Program-made: the position numbers and the translations under genes
Notes under the pieces: generated by a model
Told to the model about the DNA's origin: nothing
The model's input: only the letters and a program-made list of their open reading frames with translations
Databases searched by the model: none
Part shown: one piece after another, positions 35,605 through 45,463 of the stretch
Layout: the number at the start of each line of letters is the position of its first letter
Position numbering within the stretch: the first letter of the stretch is position 1
Assembly (NCBI GenBank): GCA_965197575.1
Contig: OZ240214.1
Span: 3,038,001 to 3,102,000 of the forward strand
From: VXOI01 sp965197575
GTDB taxonomy: Bacteria; Chloroflexota; Dehalococcoidia; Lucifugimonadales; UBA3495
Direction: 5' to 3'
DNA length: 64,000 nucleotides

Positions 35605-35696
35605 CAGGTTTCGGTTAGTCCATAGCAGAGTTATGCCCGTGTCCGGCCTGTGCAGAGGCCACTAACTGGTGAGTCCGCCCAAGGATGTATGCTCAT
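35605..35696. other. Junction between the two IS110 copies
   Basis: About 90 bases of 3' noncoding end of copy 1 and the start of the copy 2 leader. A CTGTGCAGAGGCC...GTCCGG stretch is seen but no inverted repeats or direct repeats mark a clean boundary. Confidence 0.4.
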
Positions 35697-35882
35697 AGCA
35701 AGGCGTGTCGTCCGGACCAAGACCGAGTGGACACTGGTGCCTATTGCCCGATCCATAGCATGGTCAGGGAGTCTTACGACGGCATCATTGGTGACGCCCC
35801 GGTCGGGGCGATCCCGTTGAGGAGAGTGGCTACGTTCCGTGGCTCCCTCCGGCGCACGCCGACACTGCCATGATAGGGAGAG
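35697..35882 (+). ncRNA. Candidate bridge RNA of IS110 copy 2
   Basis: It aligns along its length with the leader of copy 1. The stem GCCCC-GGTC-GGGGC sits at the same place, with the same flanks (ATTGGTGAC, GCGATCC) but a changed loop, which is what a conserved RNA fold with variable recognition loops would show. A second hairpin-prone CTCCGGCG region follows before the ATGATG. Confidence 0.5.
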
Positions 35883-37289
35883 ATGATGAGCAGCAGACGC
35901 CAGAGCAGTGCGAAACCGGAAGGGCTGTCCCAGCTGAACCTGAATGCGGCGGGCATTGACGTGGGCGCCAGCAGCCATTTCGTGGCGGTGCCCGCGGACC
36001 GGGCGGAACCGCCGGTGCGAGAGTTCGAGGCCTTCACGGCGGACCTGTACCGGTTGGCGGACTGGCTGGCCCAGTGCCGGGTGGAGACGGTGGTCATGGA
36101 GTCGACGGGAGTGTACTGGATACCGCTGTTCGGGGCGCTGGAAGAGCGGGGATTCCAGGTGATGCTGGTGGACCCCAGACGCATCAAGAACGTGCCTGGC
36201 CGCAAGACCGACGTGCTGGACTGCCAGTGGCTGCAGCAACTTCACACCTACGGCCTGCTGTCGGGAGCCTTCCGCCCCGACGCGGACATCCGGCGCTTGC
36301 GCAGTTACCTGCGGCAGCGGGCCATGCTGGTGGAGTACGCGTCCCACCATGTCCAGCATATGCAGAAAGCGCTGACACAGATGAACGTCAAGCTCCAGCA
36401 AGTGATCAGAGACATCACCGGCAAGACCGGCATGGACATCATCGAGGCCATCGCGGGCGGCGAACGGAACCCTCGGACGCTGGCCCGGCTGCGCGATCCC
36501 AGGATCAAGGCCAACGAGGCGACCATCGCCAGGTCGCTGCGGGGGCACTGGCGGGAGGAGCACATCTTCGAACTGACCCAGGCCCTGGAGCTGTACCGGT
36601 TCTATCAGGATAAGATTGCCCAGTGCGACCGGGAGATTGAAGCCCAGCTGGAGCGGTTCGAGGACCGCAGCGACGGCGAGCCTCCGGCTCCCAACGGCAA
36701 AAAGCGCAATCAGAAGAACGCGCCCCGCTTCGATGTCCAAGGCCAGTTGTACCGGATGACTGGAGTGGACCTGACCCGGATCGACGGCGTGGACGGTTTC
36801 ACGGCGTTGAAGGTGATCAGCGAAGTCGGCACCGACATGACCAAATGGGCCAGCGCCAAGCACTTCGCCTCCTGGCTGGGGCTGAGCCCCAACAACCGCA
36901 TCACCGGCGGCCGGGTCATCAGCTCCAAGACCAAAGCCAGCGCCAACCGTGCGGCGGCGGCTTTGCGTCTGGCGGCCAACGCGCTGCACCGCTCCGGCAG
37001 CGCCCTGGGCGCCTTCCTGCGCCGGAAGAAAGCCCACCTGGGAGCGCCCAAGGCCATCACCGCCACGGCCCACAAGCTGGCCAGGCTGATCTATTCCATG
37101 CTGCGCTACGGCCGGGAGTACGTGGACGCTGGCGCCGAATACTACGAAAGTCAGTATCAGCAGCGAGCGTTGCTTGCGGCTAAACGCCGGGCGGCCAAAC
37201 TGGGCTATCAACTGGTGCCCATGTCCGATGCTCCGGAACACCCTACCTACGCACCTCCCGGCGCGCCGATTGCCGCGTGGCGACTGTAG
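35883..37289 (+). CDS. IS110-family transposase/recombinase, copy 2
   Basis: A 468-residue homologue of copy 1, with the same DEDD set (AAGIDVGASSHFVAV, ETVVMESTGVYWIPL, GRKTDVLDCQWLQQ) and the same Tnp20 region (LGLSPNNRITGGRVISSKTK). Differences are spread over the whole length and include the N-terminal 20 residues, so these are two related elements, not a recent duplication. The frame is intact and full length. GGGAGAG precedes ATGATG. Insertion beside copy 1 may reflect a shared target preference. Confidence 0.9.
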   Translation: MMSSRRQSSAKPEGLSQLNLNAAGIDVGASSHFVAVPADRAEPPVREFEAFTADLYRLADWLAQCRVETVVMESTGVYWIPLFGALEERGFQVMLVDPRRIKNVPGRKTDVLDCQWLQQLHTYGLLSGAFRPDADIRRLRSYLRQRAMLVEYASHHVQHMQKALTQMNVKLQQVIRDITGKTGMDIIEAIAGGERNPRTLARLRDPRIKANEATIARSLRGHWREEHIFELTQALELYRFYQDKIAQCDREIEAQLERFEDRSDGEPPAPNGKKRNQKNAPRFDVQGQLYRMTGVDLTRIDGVDGFTALKVISEVGTDMTKWASAKHFASWLGLSPNNRITGGRVISSKTKASANRAAAALRLAANALHRSGSALGAFLRRKKAHLGAPKAITATAHKLARLIYSMLRYGREYVDAGAEYYESQYQQRALLAAKRRAAKLGYQLVPMSDAPEHPTYAPPGAPIAAWRL

Positions 37290-37590
37290 TTAGTGAGGAG
37301 GAGGAGTCCAGCTTAGCCCGAATCCACCGATGGACACGGAAGGACGGCGTGAGGACAGTGGAGGGGGGTGAGGGAGTTACAGGGGCGATGATCCGGGCTC
37401 GAATTCGGGTAGACGGGAGGTTGGCGGGCGGTCTGCAGGCGCTTTTGGGGGCGCCGGTGGCGGCCTGCCGTGGCTGTGGCGAGCGAAATGGCGGGACAGG
37501 CACGGCGAGAGGGGCTAGCGAACCGGGATGGCGCGAGTTGGCGGGGACCTTCGGTTGGCCGGACGTTGGGACAGTGGCGGACGGGCGGGG
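37290..37590. other. Non-coding GC-rich stretch between IS110 and IS1380 remnants
   Basis: Contains the unseen right end of IS110 copy 2 and the 3' side of the IS1380 element. It is purine-rich near its start (GAGGAGGAGGAG) and G-rich throughout. No supported gene, RNA or clear inverted repeat was seen. Confidence 0.5.
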
Positions 37591-38941
37591 TCAGGCCGGG
37601 AGTGGAATGGCTCGCAGCCGTGCCGGGGCGCGAGTGACCTTCTCCTGCCACGGCCAGCGCTTGGGAAGATGCAGGGTGAGCCGGCGTGCCGGGCGGGTGA
37701 GCCGTCCGGCCAGGGAGAAGAAGCGCCGCCGGAGCGTCTTGGTGGTGGCCATCCGTTCTCCCAGACCGATGCGCGCTGCCCAGCGGGCCAGGTTATGGGC
37801 CAGCACCTGCACTGCCAGCCAGGCGGCGTTGGCGGCGAAGCGCCCCGAGGGCATGTGGTTCAGCCCGGCGCCGTGCTTGAGGTCCCGGATGGCGTTCTCG
37901 ATCCCGGCGTGGCGACGGTGGTCGGCCTCCAGTTCCAGGGTGTCGCCATCCCGGTCGGTGATGAAGCCGTGATAGCTGCAGGTGGCGAAGAGGGCCAGTT
38001 GGGAGCCGGGCGTCGGCTTCACCCGCCGGACGGTGAGCCGCACCGGCGTCGCGCCGGGCTCACTCTGGAAGGGGGGTGCAGGCGGTCTCCGCCACAGCAG
38101 CGGCGCCGTCCATCCGGCAGGGAACCGGCGTCCAGTCCTCACCGGGTATCGCCTCGGTCAGGTTGCGCAGGCTGGCGTGCCGGCGGATGGTGATGGAGAA
38201 GCGGACATCCATCCGGCGGCAGACGGCGGCCACGGCGTGGGTATGGAAGCCGCTGTCGGCTCGCATGGTGAGTTGCCCGCTGGCCCCGCCGCAGCGAACC
38301 CGGCTCACCGTCTCACGCAGAAAGTGGGCGGCGCCGCGGGCGGTGTTGGCCCGGCCCTCGCGCCGCCGGGACATCGGCACGCCGCCGGTGCCGGCGGCAA
38401 TGGCCAGCAGCGGGTGATAGCCACGGGCGCCGGTGCCGCCGTGGTGGCGGGCGCCCTCCTTGGCCAGTCCGCAGGTCTCGCAGACCGCCGAATCAAGGCC
38501 GATGGTGAATGGTGCGCCGCCGGGTCCGTCCCCGGCCGCCCAGTCCCGGGCCGGCAACTCCCGGCTCACCCGGTCCGGTTGGCGGACATGGCCCCGCCGG
38601 AAGCGGCGCAGGAAGGCGCCCGGGGTGGAGGGAGCCTTGGCCGTGAAACCGGGAACGCGGGCGGTCCCGCCGGTGCAATCGCCGCCGGCCAGCGCGGAGG
38701 CCGCCAGCGTCATCAGCTTGCCGCCGGTGTTGGCCCGGCCCGGCGCATCGCCCGGGCCGAGGTGCTTCCCGAGGTGCTCCTGTACCAGTTGAGGCAGGCC
38801 CAGGCGCAGGGCGAGGGTGACCGGAAGGATCAGCCCGGCATTGGCCGCCAGGCGGTGATCGTCGAAGGTGATTTGGACCCGGCCGGGGTGGTGGCGCGGC
38901 AGCATCTTGTATCCTGACTTTGGCCTGCGACAATAGCTCAT
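37591..38941 (-). pseudogene. IS1380-family transposase, frameshifted
   Basis: The N-terminal frame has MSYCRRPKSGYKMLPRHHPG, VQITFDDHRLAANAGLILPV, FTIGLDSAVCETCG (first aspartate) and GQLTMRADSGFHTHAVAAVC (second aspartate), as in IS1380 DDE transposases. It stops at TPLPE*, and the C-terminal part (LFATCSYHGFITDRDGDTLE, HRRHAGIENAIRDLKHGAGL) continues in another frame. A run of six C at about 38070 with one base too many explains the break. The IENAIRDLK motif carries the last catalytic glutamate. It is either dead or a sequencing slip. Confidence 0.75.
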
Positions 38942-39104
38942 CCGTGGTGGTCCGGAGCGCGGCAGACCGGTAGCATCTGGGTCATGGCAGACCGTCCAAT
39001 AGCAAGGGTCGCCGCATTCCCTAACGGTAGAACCCGGACAGTTGCCTGGGCCAATCGAGCCCGCATCGTGCAAGGAAGGGTCAACACTGAAACAGGAGGT
39101 GCAG
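38942..39104 (+). other. Leader of IS110 copy 3, possible structured RNA
   Basis: 163 bases before a third IS110-type gene. It contains self-complementary pieces around GGCAGACCGGTAGC and CATGGCAGACCGTCC, and ends with a strong ACAGGAGG. By position it may encode a bridge RNA, but there is no second copy to compare with. Confidence 0.35.
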
Positions 39105-39956
39105 ATGGGAGGAGAACCGAGGTTCGTAGGCATTGATGTCTCAAAGGCGCAGGTGGACGTTGCTGTCCGGCCTACGGGACAGAGATGGACCCTGCCCTAC
39201 GACCAGACCGGAATTGAGGGACTGATCCCCCAGATAGTGGACCTGGAGCCTGCCTTGGTGTTGTTGGAGGCTACGGGCGGCTTGGAACTGCCCTTGGTGG
39301 CCGCCCTGGCCGCTGCGGCGCTGCCGGTGGTGGTGGTCAACCCACGCCAGGTCAGGGACTTTGCCAGGGCCACCGGAACGCTGGCCAAGACCGACGCTCT
39401 GGACGCGAGGGTCCTGGCCCATTTCGCCGACGTTGTCCGTCCTGACGTGCGTCCCCTCAAGGACGCCGAGACCCAGGTCCTCAACTCGCTGACTGCCCGC
39501 AGGCGCCAGGTGATGACCATGCTGGTCTCCGAGAAGAACCGGCTGGGCACCGCCATCGGCGCCGTTAGTCCCCGCATTGAAGCCCACATCGCGTGGTTGG
39601 AACAAGAGCTGAGCGACTTGGACAAGGGGCTGCGTCAGACTTTGCGCCGGAGTCCGGTGTGGCGTGAGAAGGACGACCTGCTCCGCACGGTTCCCGGTGT
39701 CGGGGAGCAGCTCTCCCTCACTCTGCTAGCCAATCTGCCAGAGCTGGGCACACTGAATCGCCGGCGGATCGCCGCCCTGGTGGGCGTGGCTCCCTACAAC
39801 CGCGACAGCGGCGCCCTGCGGGGCAAACGCGCCGTCTGGGGCGGACGCTCCCGGGTGCGGGCCGTCCTCTACATGGGAGCGTTGGCAGCCAGCCGCCACA
39901 ACCCTGCTATCCGGGACTTCTACCAGAGGCTGCTGGCAGCTGGTAAACCGAAATAG
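39105..39956 (+). pseudogene. IS110-family transposase, copy 3, C-terminally truncated
   Basis: 283 residues of a different IS110 subgroup. It has FVGIDVSKAQVDVAV (D), LVLLEATGGLELPLV (E), GTLAKTDALDARVLAHFAD (D..D), the linker helices and Tnp20 VPGVGEQLSLTLLANLPELG, then VGVAPYNRDSGALRGKRAV with the probable catalytic serine. Family members continue after AAGKPK with about 40 residues (KVALTACMRKLL-type helix) that are missing here because of a TAG right after GKPK. AGGAGG precedes the ATG. It may be inactive or sequence from an old deletion. Confidence 0.7.
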
Positions 39957-40080
39957 GAACCGGCGCACCGACTCAGTCCCATAGACCCGGTGTCCCATCA
40001 AAAGGTCGCTGAGGGCCTGCCCTTGCGAAGGCGGAGCCTTTGCTGTTGCCGGTCCATCCCGCCTCTCATGCGTTCCCGCA

Positions 40081-41272
40081 CTACGAGGCGCCCAGGAAGT
40101 CTGCCCACGCTTCCATCACCTCCCGCCGCGGCTTGAACAAGTCAGTATCGACATAAGCGTTTTCCGTGTCGTTGCCGAGCTTATGAGCAAGTGCCGCCTC
40201 CCCAACGAACCAGGAGTCAACTCTCTGTTCAAGCGTCCAACTCTTGAAGGACCTGCGGAAACCGTGGGGCACTGCGGGAATCTCCAACCGCCGGAGCATG
40301 ACGGTAAATGCCATGTCGGACAGGGCCTTGCCGCTCCGGTTGGCTGGGAATATCAGCCCCTCTTCCAAACCGCCGCTCAACTCCCTGGCTTGCTGCAGAA
40401 TTTCGATGGCGCGAGGGGCCAGAGGCCCCGATGCTCCCGCCTTGCTTTTATCCGTCCCTCCGGTATGGTCCAAGTCGCCGACTCCCAGCCGATTTCCATC
40501 CAAGAGGCCAACCGGACTGACCCGCACCGTGAGGCCGTCAGGACCAGGAACTCGAAAGACAAGCGAGTTACCCAATCGGCGGTGGACGTCCTGACCCTTT
40601 CCAGGGCCCCGGGAACGTCGGCATAGGGCAGGGCGGGGTGATGCTTCCTGGTTTTGGGCAGCCGGGGCAGGACCCTGAGGATGTGCTTTCCGGCAGGATT
40701 ATCCAGCCGGCGGCCCTGAGCTATAGCCCAGTCAAACACGGTTTCCATGCGCTGGCGGACACGGCTGGCAGTTCCGGTTTCTCGGTCCATACCGGCGTCA
40801 ACACTGCCAGGACATCGGCTGTGGTGACTATGTCAACCGGCTTTCGGCCGATCACGGGACCGGCGTAGGTGGCAAGGGTGCTTTCCCATTGGGTCGCGTG
40901 TTTGGCGTTGCTCCAAGTCGGGCGCCGCATCGCTATGACTGTGGCGGCCTCGTCGGCAAACGTTTGGGGGACAGGGGTGGGCAGACGGGCGGCGACTCGG
41001 GCCTCTTTCTTTTCCGCGATCACATCCCGCCCCGACTTGATCGCCTGCAGGTTGCCAATGGCGGCGTCTCTGGCGGCAGCAAGGCCTACGGCCGGATAGC
41101 CACCCATCCCGACGTTTCGCTGCTTGCCTCCGATGGTTACCCGCTGGACCCAGCGTTTCGCGCCGGACTTGTCTACCCTGAGCGTCAGGCCGTTGCCGTC
41201 CGTGTAGACGCCGGGTACGTTAAGCGTCTTGACTTTCAAGGCGTTCAGGGCGTTTGACTTAGTTGCTGGCAT
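40081..41272 (-). pseudogene. P4-type tyrosine integrase, broken by frameshifts
   Basis: Three pieces in three frames make one integrase. The first is an N-terminal arm-binding domain (MPATKSNALNALKVKTLNVP, GVYTDGNGLTLRVDKSGAKR). The second is a core piece (RQRMETVFDWAIAQGRRLDN, then VLTASRCGSVRLASWMEI). The third is a catalytic end (IPAVPHGFRRSFKSW with HxxR, AHKLGN, and AYVDTDLF with the tyrosine). At least two frame changes are needed, near 40750 and 40450. This marks an integrated element now decayed; no intact att repeats were identified. Confidence 0.8.
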
Positions 41273-41290
41273 ACCCGTTACCTCGTCCTA

Positions 41291-42512
41291 GTATTAAGTC
41301 AAGGTTGAAGTGTCAGGATAGAGGCGGCGCATTTTGGTTCTGGCATCCTTGGTGGTGAAACGCCAGTTGATGATGGCACCGGCCGCATTGCGTTCTGCCT
41401 CGCAGGCGCTGATGTTCCTTTGCAGGGCGTCCTCATCGGGGTTCCGTTTCTTGAGACAGGCCCGGGCCAGTACGCTGAACTCGATCTCGGCCATATTCAG
41501 CCAGCTGCCGTGCTTGGGCGTGTGGTGAAACTCCAGCCGTTTGGCGATGCGCCTGGCCTCAGCCGCCGGAAAGGTCTCATAGAGGGACGCTATCCGGTGT
41601 GTGTTCAAGTTGTCGAGCACCATTCGGACCACAGGGATATCGGGATATGCCTCGTCCACCAGCCAGCGCATCTGATGGGCGAAGTCCTGCATGGTGCGCC
41701 GCTCGGTAACCGCCACGTGCCGCCCGCCCGCCCGGGGCTCGCAGGTCAGGAACAGGTTCCTCGTTCCCGCTCTCAGGTACTCGTAGTCCTGACGCCTGGG
41801 CCGCCCCGGTTTCGCCGGGATGGGCGGCGTGAGGTCGGCCAGCAACTGGGTGGAGGTCTCGTCAAAGCAGACCACCGGCCTTTCGGGGTCGTAGGGCTCG
41901 GCGTAGAGGTCCAGCACGTCCTCCATGTGGGCCACGAACTCCGCGCTCACCTTCGGGATGCACCACTGTTTCTTCCGCCACGGCTTGAGTGCCTTTTTTT
42001 CAACCGCAACCGCACCGTCTCGTGGGAGAGGGACTCCACCAGTCCCAGTTCCACCGCCTTGCCCGCCAGCACGCGCAACGTCCAGTGGTCGTGGCCCTCG
42101 GGCGCCGGGCTGCAGGCCAGGGCGATGAGATGCGCCTCCGCCCGGTCGTCCAGCTTCCGGTGGCGGGTGCTCTGATTGCGGTGTCTGAGCACCTCATCCA
42201 AGCCATCCTCGGCGTACCGTCGCTTGGTGCGGAATACGGTCCGCTCCGAGACGTCCAGGGCGGCGGCCACCTGCGAGGCGCTCCAGCCCTCATCAGTCTT
42301 GAGCAGGATACGGGCCCTCGTGATTGCTTGGGCAGAACTCCGGCCACCCCTGATCATCTGCCTGAGCCGACCCTTTTCCCCGGCGGCCAACCGGACTGCG
42401 AATTTCTCCTGCACCATGAACGACCTACCTCCCACAACACTGCTTCCTCTCCCAAAGGTACCATCGAAACCTGGCGCATGGAATATCTGACAATGCGAGT
42501 TTGACTGGGTAC
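41291..42512 (-). mobile_element. IS630-family element A
   Basis: 1222 bp, beginning GTATTAAGTCAAGG and ending with the inverse of GTACCCAGTCAAAC; the ends agree in GTA...AGTCAA...TGTCAG. Both ends lie in CTAG with TA duplicated. Its right TA is also the left TA of the next IS630 element, so the two elements touch. Confidence 0.8.
41294..42417 (-). CDS. IS630-family transposase A, two frames joined by -1 slip
   Basis: The first frame (to base 41947) has helix-turn-helix regions ITRARILLKTDEGWSASQVA and ALDVSERTVFRTKRRYAEDG. The second holds the DDE domain: RPVVCFDETSTQLL (D), RMVLDNLNTH (D) and HHTPKHGSWLNMAEIEFS (E). At an A7 run (TTG AAA AAA AGG) a -1 slip gives KALKPWRKKQWCIPKVSAEF, exactly the bridge seen in single-frame IS630 proteins, so this looks like programmed frameshifting. 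GGGAGGT precedes the ATG. All catalytic residues are present, so it may be active. Confidence 0.85.
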
Positions 42513-42514
42513 TA

Positions 42515-43721
42515 GTACCGTTTCAATTTAATCCTGATGGATATACATGTTGGAGTTTACTGCGGGCGTCTTGAGTGGAGAACCGCCAGTCTATGACGGC
42601 GCCAGCATCGTTGCGCTCGCGTTCGAGGGCGGCGACCTCCTGCCGCAGCAGCACTTCATCGCCGACCCGGCGGTTCAGACACTGTCTGCTGAAGACGCTC
42701 AACTCGATCTCGGCCATGTTCAGCCAGCTTCCATGCACGGGAGTGTGGTGCAGCTCCAAGCGCTTGGCTATACGACGCGCTTCGGACGCTCCAAATGCTT
42801 CGTAGAGCGAGCCCAACTTGTGCGTATTGAGATTGTCCAACACCAGCCGGACCACCCTGGCGTGGGGGTACGCCTGGTCAACCAGCCAGCGCATCTGGTG
42901 AGCAAAGTCCACCGCAGTGCGGCGCCCGGTCACTTCGGCATGTCTCCATCCGCCCTTCGGTTCACAGAACATGAACAGGTTTCGGGTACCGTTTCGCTGG
43001 TACTCGGTGTCATAGCGTTCCACCCGTCCGGGCTTGGCCTTGATGGGCGGCCTCACGTCCTCGATCAACTGCTTGGAGGTCTCGTCGAAACACACCACCG
43101 GACGCTCCGGGTCGTAGTCTTCGTGGTACAGGTCCAGCACATCCTCCATCCGGGCCACGAACTCCCCGCTCACCTTGGGGATGCACCACTCTTTCTTCTT
43201 CCATGGTTTGAGTTCGTTTTTTTGAGTATCTGGCGCACCGTCTCCAGGGATATGCTCCCGGCAAACTCCATCGCCACCACCTTGTCAGCAAGTAGCTGGA
43301 GCGTCCAGTGCGCGTGTCCTTCGGGCGCATTGCTGCACGCGATGGCGACGAGGTGCGCCTCCTGTCTGCCGCTCAGCTTGCGCTCACGGCCTGACCGTGG
43401 CCGGTCGTTGATTGCGGCTTCCACCCCCTCCTCGACGAACCGTCTGCGCACTCTGGCAACAGTGGCGGCGTTGAGCGAAACCGCCTCAGCTACCTCGCGG
43501 TCTGCGAGTCCTTCGTCAGCTTTCAACAGCGCAAGGGCCCGCTTTACCGTGCGGGCCAACGGCTTGCCACGGCCGGATGTTTCAATCAGAGCGGAGCGTT
43601 CGGATTGGGTCAGTTCGACTTTGTATTTGGAGACAGGCATGTCAGGTACGGCCTCGCTAAAGGATTTTACCCAAGCCTACCTGATCTTCTTTATGATTGT
43701 AAGACTTTCTGGAAACGGTAC
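42515..43721 (-). mobile_element. IS630-family element B, copy 1
   Basis: 1207 bp with ends GTACCGTTTC and TA duplications inside CTAG. It has the same length and the same two encoded proteins as the copy at 45.9 kb. Its left CTAG is the right CTAG of element A. Confidence 0.9.
42523..43640 (-). CDS. IS630-family transposase B, copy 1 (-1 frameshift)
   Basis: The first frame, 156 residues, starts MPVSKYKVELTQSERSALIE and contains SLNAATVARVRRRFVEEGVE. It ends after a CTC AAA AAA ACG slip site. A -1 shift there reads NELKPWKKKEWCIPKVSGEF and enters the 216-residue DDE part: RPVVCFDETSKQLI (D), RLVLDNLNTHKLGS (D) and HTPVHGSWLNMAEIELS (E). Full catalytic set. Related to transposase A but clearly another element. 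Both IS630 types share the slippery A7 at the same place, supporting programmed frameshifting over error. Confidence 0.88.
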
Positions 43722-43860
43722 TAGTGTACACAAAAGTGTACTTAATTATTGTAGAACACACAGGACTTCGCCAGACTTCACAAGACTTGAAATAGGGCAA
43801 TCCGTAGTTGCTTCAGCTTTGGATTACCCTAATTGACCAGAGAATAGGGGTAGTTTCTGG

Positions 43861-43947
43861 CGGAGGGAGTGGGATTCGAACCCACGATACAGTCGCCCGT
43901 ATAGCGGTTTTCAAGACCGCCGCCATCGTCCACTCGGCCATCCCTCC
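43861..43947 (-). tRNA. tRNA-Ser (anticodon UGA)
   Basis: The minus strand folds as a class II tRNA. The acceptor is GGAGGGA/TCCCTCC, the D-arm GGCCGAGTGG, and the anticodon stem GCGGT/ACCGC around CTTGAAA, giving TGA. A long variable arm (GCTATACGGGCGACTGTATC) and the T-arm GTGGGTTCGAATCCCAC complete it. The CCA end is not encoded. Its 5' end is overlapped by the reading frame of an integrase remnant. Confidence 0.95.
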
Positions 43948-43959
43948 GGAGCGTTATCC

Positions 43960-45105
43960 ACATAGGAATGTAAGGAAAAGCAACTGAAGTCCTCTTCATT
44001 TTGCCATACTTTTGCCATTCCGGCGCTCCACGCATCTCCAAAGCGGTCCGCGGCCTCTTTCTGCACCGTCGGCTGGACGTGGGAGTCCAGATTCCCCGTT
44101 GTGTTGGTGCTGCTATGCTCCAGCCTCTCCGACGTGACCTTCAGGTGCACGCCTTCAGCCAGTATCAGGGAAGCGTGGGTATGGCGCAAATCTTGGGGTC
44201 GCAGGTCCTCGAATCCCGCCTTCTTCGCCATTCTCTTGAACTCCTTGGCCACCCGGTCCGGGTCCAGCGGGGCCCCGCCGGAATGGCAGAAGACGAATTC
44301 GCCATTCCCGACGGCCTCCGGTTGCCGGTCGCGGTAGGCGGCCAACGCTTCCACCGATTGCGTTGGCAGGACCACGACCCGGCCCCGTCCCGACTTGGGG
44401 GACGTCAGCTCCTTCCCTCCCGACGGCAGCTTTACCTAGGCCCGCTGCACCGACAGAGTCCCAGACGACAGATCAATGTCCCGCCACTGTAGCCCCACGA
44501 GTTCGGCCCGTCTGAGCCCGGTCTGAAGGGCCAGCAGAAACATCGTCCAGAACAGGGGGTCAGCGGACCTGTTCCAGCAGCGGGTGGACCTCTTCCAGGT
44601 CCGGGTCCGGGTCTCGCGCTGGGTGGCCCGGGGCGGCTCCACCGCCTCGGCGACGTTCCTCGTCACCAAGCCCAGTTTGACCGCGGTCTTGAGCGCCTTT
44701 GACAAGATCCTGTGGACGTGCGGCACCGTCCGGGGAGACAACCCCTGCCCATTCTTACCGCCGTCCCGCAAGAGTGCGGACTCAATCTCCTGGACGTGAA
44801 GGGGGCAGCTTCTCCAAGGGAGTCCTCCCCAGCTTCGGGAGGATGTACAGGTCGAGGTTGCCCCGGTAGCCCTCGGAGGTCCGCCGCTACACATGGCCGT
44901 TGGAATGGCCCTCGGACCACTGCTCGAGGTATTCCCCGACCGTCAGCTGCGTTGGCGAGGCGAAGGTCCCGGTATCCTACTGCCGGAGCAGCTCGGTCAG
45001 ACGGCGCTGGGCCTGCGCCTTGGTTCCCCTGACCGCCTCGGAGTGGAAGCGCTTGTTGCCGGTCTCCGGATCCGGCCCAGCTTCGGCCGCCCCCTCAGGT
45101 CCCGG
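43960..45105 (-). pseudogene. XerC/phage-type tyrosine integrase, heavily decayed
   Basis: Pieces read in order: NKRFHSEAVRGTKAQAQRRL (N-terminal), TGTFASPTQLTVGEYLEQWS, RTSEGYRGNLDLYILPKLGR, LSPRTVPHVHRILSKALKTA, LQTGLRRAELVGLQWRDIDL (catalytic arginine) and DLRHTHASLILAEGVHLKVT. The part where the nucleophile should be reads TGNLDSHV, so the tyrosine of the usual TLDTYSHV is missing. Three in-frame TAG codons and at least two frame changes break it. It ends close to the tRNA-Ser and may be the relic of an island once integrated there. Confidence 0.8.
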
Positions 45106-45399
45106 CGGACAAGCCCAGGCCGCCAGCCCATTCACCGCCCTCTGACCCGAGAAAGTCGTAACCAGCCGGAGTGTGGCCTCGTACGAGGCCTGAAGCAGCC
45201 TTGACGTCCCTTCGGGATTCTCCCGCACCCCCTCGACGTCGATGCGGGACAACACCAAAACGTCGTCATGCACTCCTTCCAGGTACCCAAGCTTGAGGGT
45301 CTCGGCGTGACGGGCAAGGATGGCGTCCGAGTCCAGGTGAAAGGCGTCAATCAGGTGATCCGTCCAGCGGCCGGTCCAGTAGTGAGACTGAGACTCCAT
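44977..45399 (-). CDS. Hypothetical protein fused to integrase N-terminus
   Basis: MESQSHYWTGRWTDHLIDAF, then HLDSDAILARHAETLKLGYL and LQASYEATLRLVTTFSGQRA form a helical protein of about 95 residues not recognised as a family. GGGAGAGG precedes the ATG. After NGLA the frame runs into the integrase start (PETGNKRFHSEAVRGTKAQA) and stops at TAG. The join looks like a deletion that fused an unknown phage-like gene to the integrase relic. Expression and role are doubtful. Confidence 0.35.
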   Translation of the reverse strand: MESQSHYWTGRWTDHLIDAFHLDSDAILARHAETLKLGYLEGVHDDVLVLSRIDVEGVRENPEGTSRLLQASYEATLRLVTTFSGQRAVNGLAAWACPPGPEGAAEAGPDPETGNKRFHSEAVRGTKAQAQRRLTELLRQ

Positions 45400-45463
45400 A
45401 TTCCTCTCCCCCACAGGAAATTCGGCCCAGCCTATCACTCAATCACAAGGAGAGTGACCCAAG

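Noticed and set aside
33981..43721. Composite transposon or complete prophage
   Set aside because: Elements belong to different families, their ends do not pair up around a cargo, and no phage structural or replication genes are intact. A hot spot of independent insertions explains it better.
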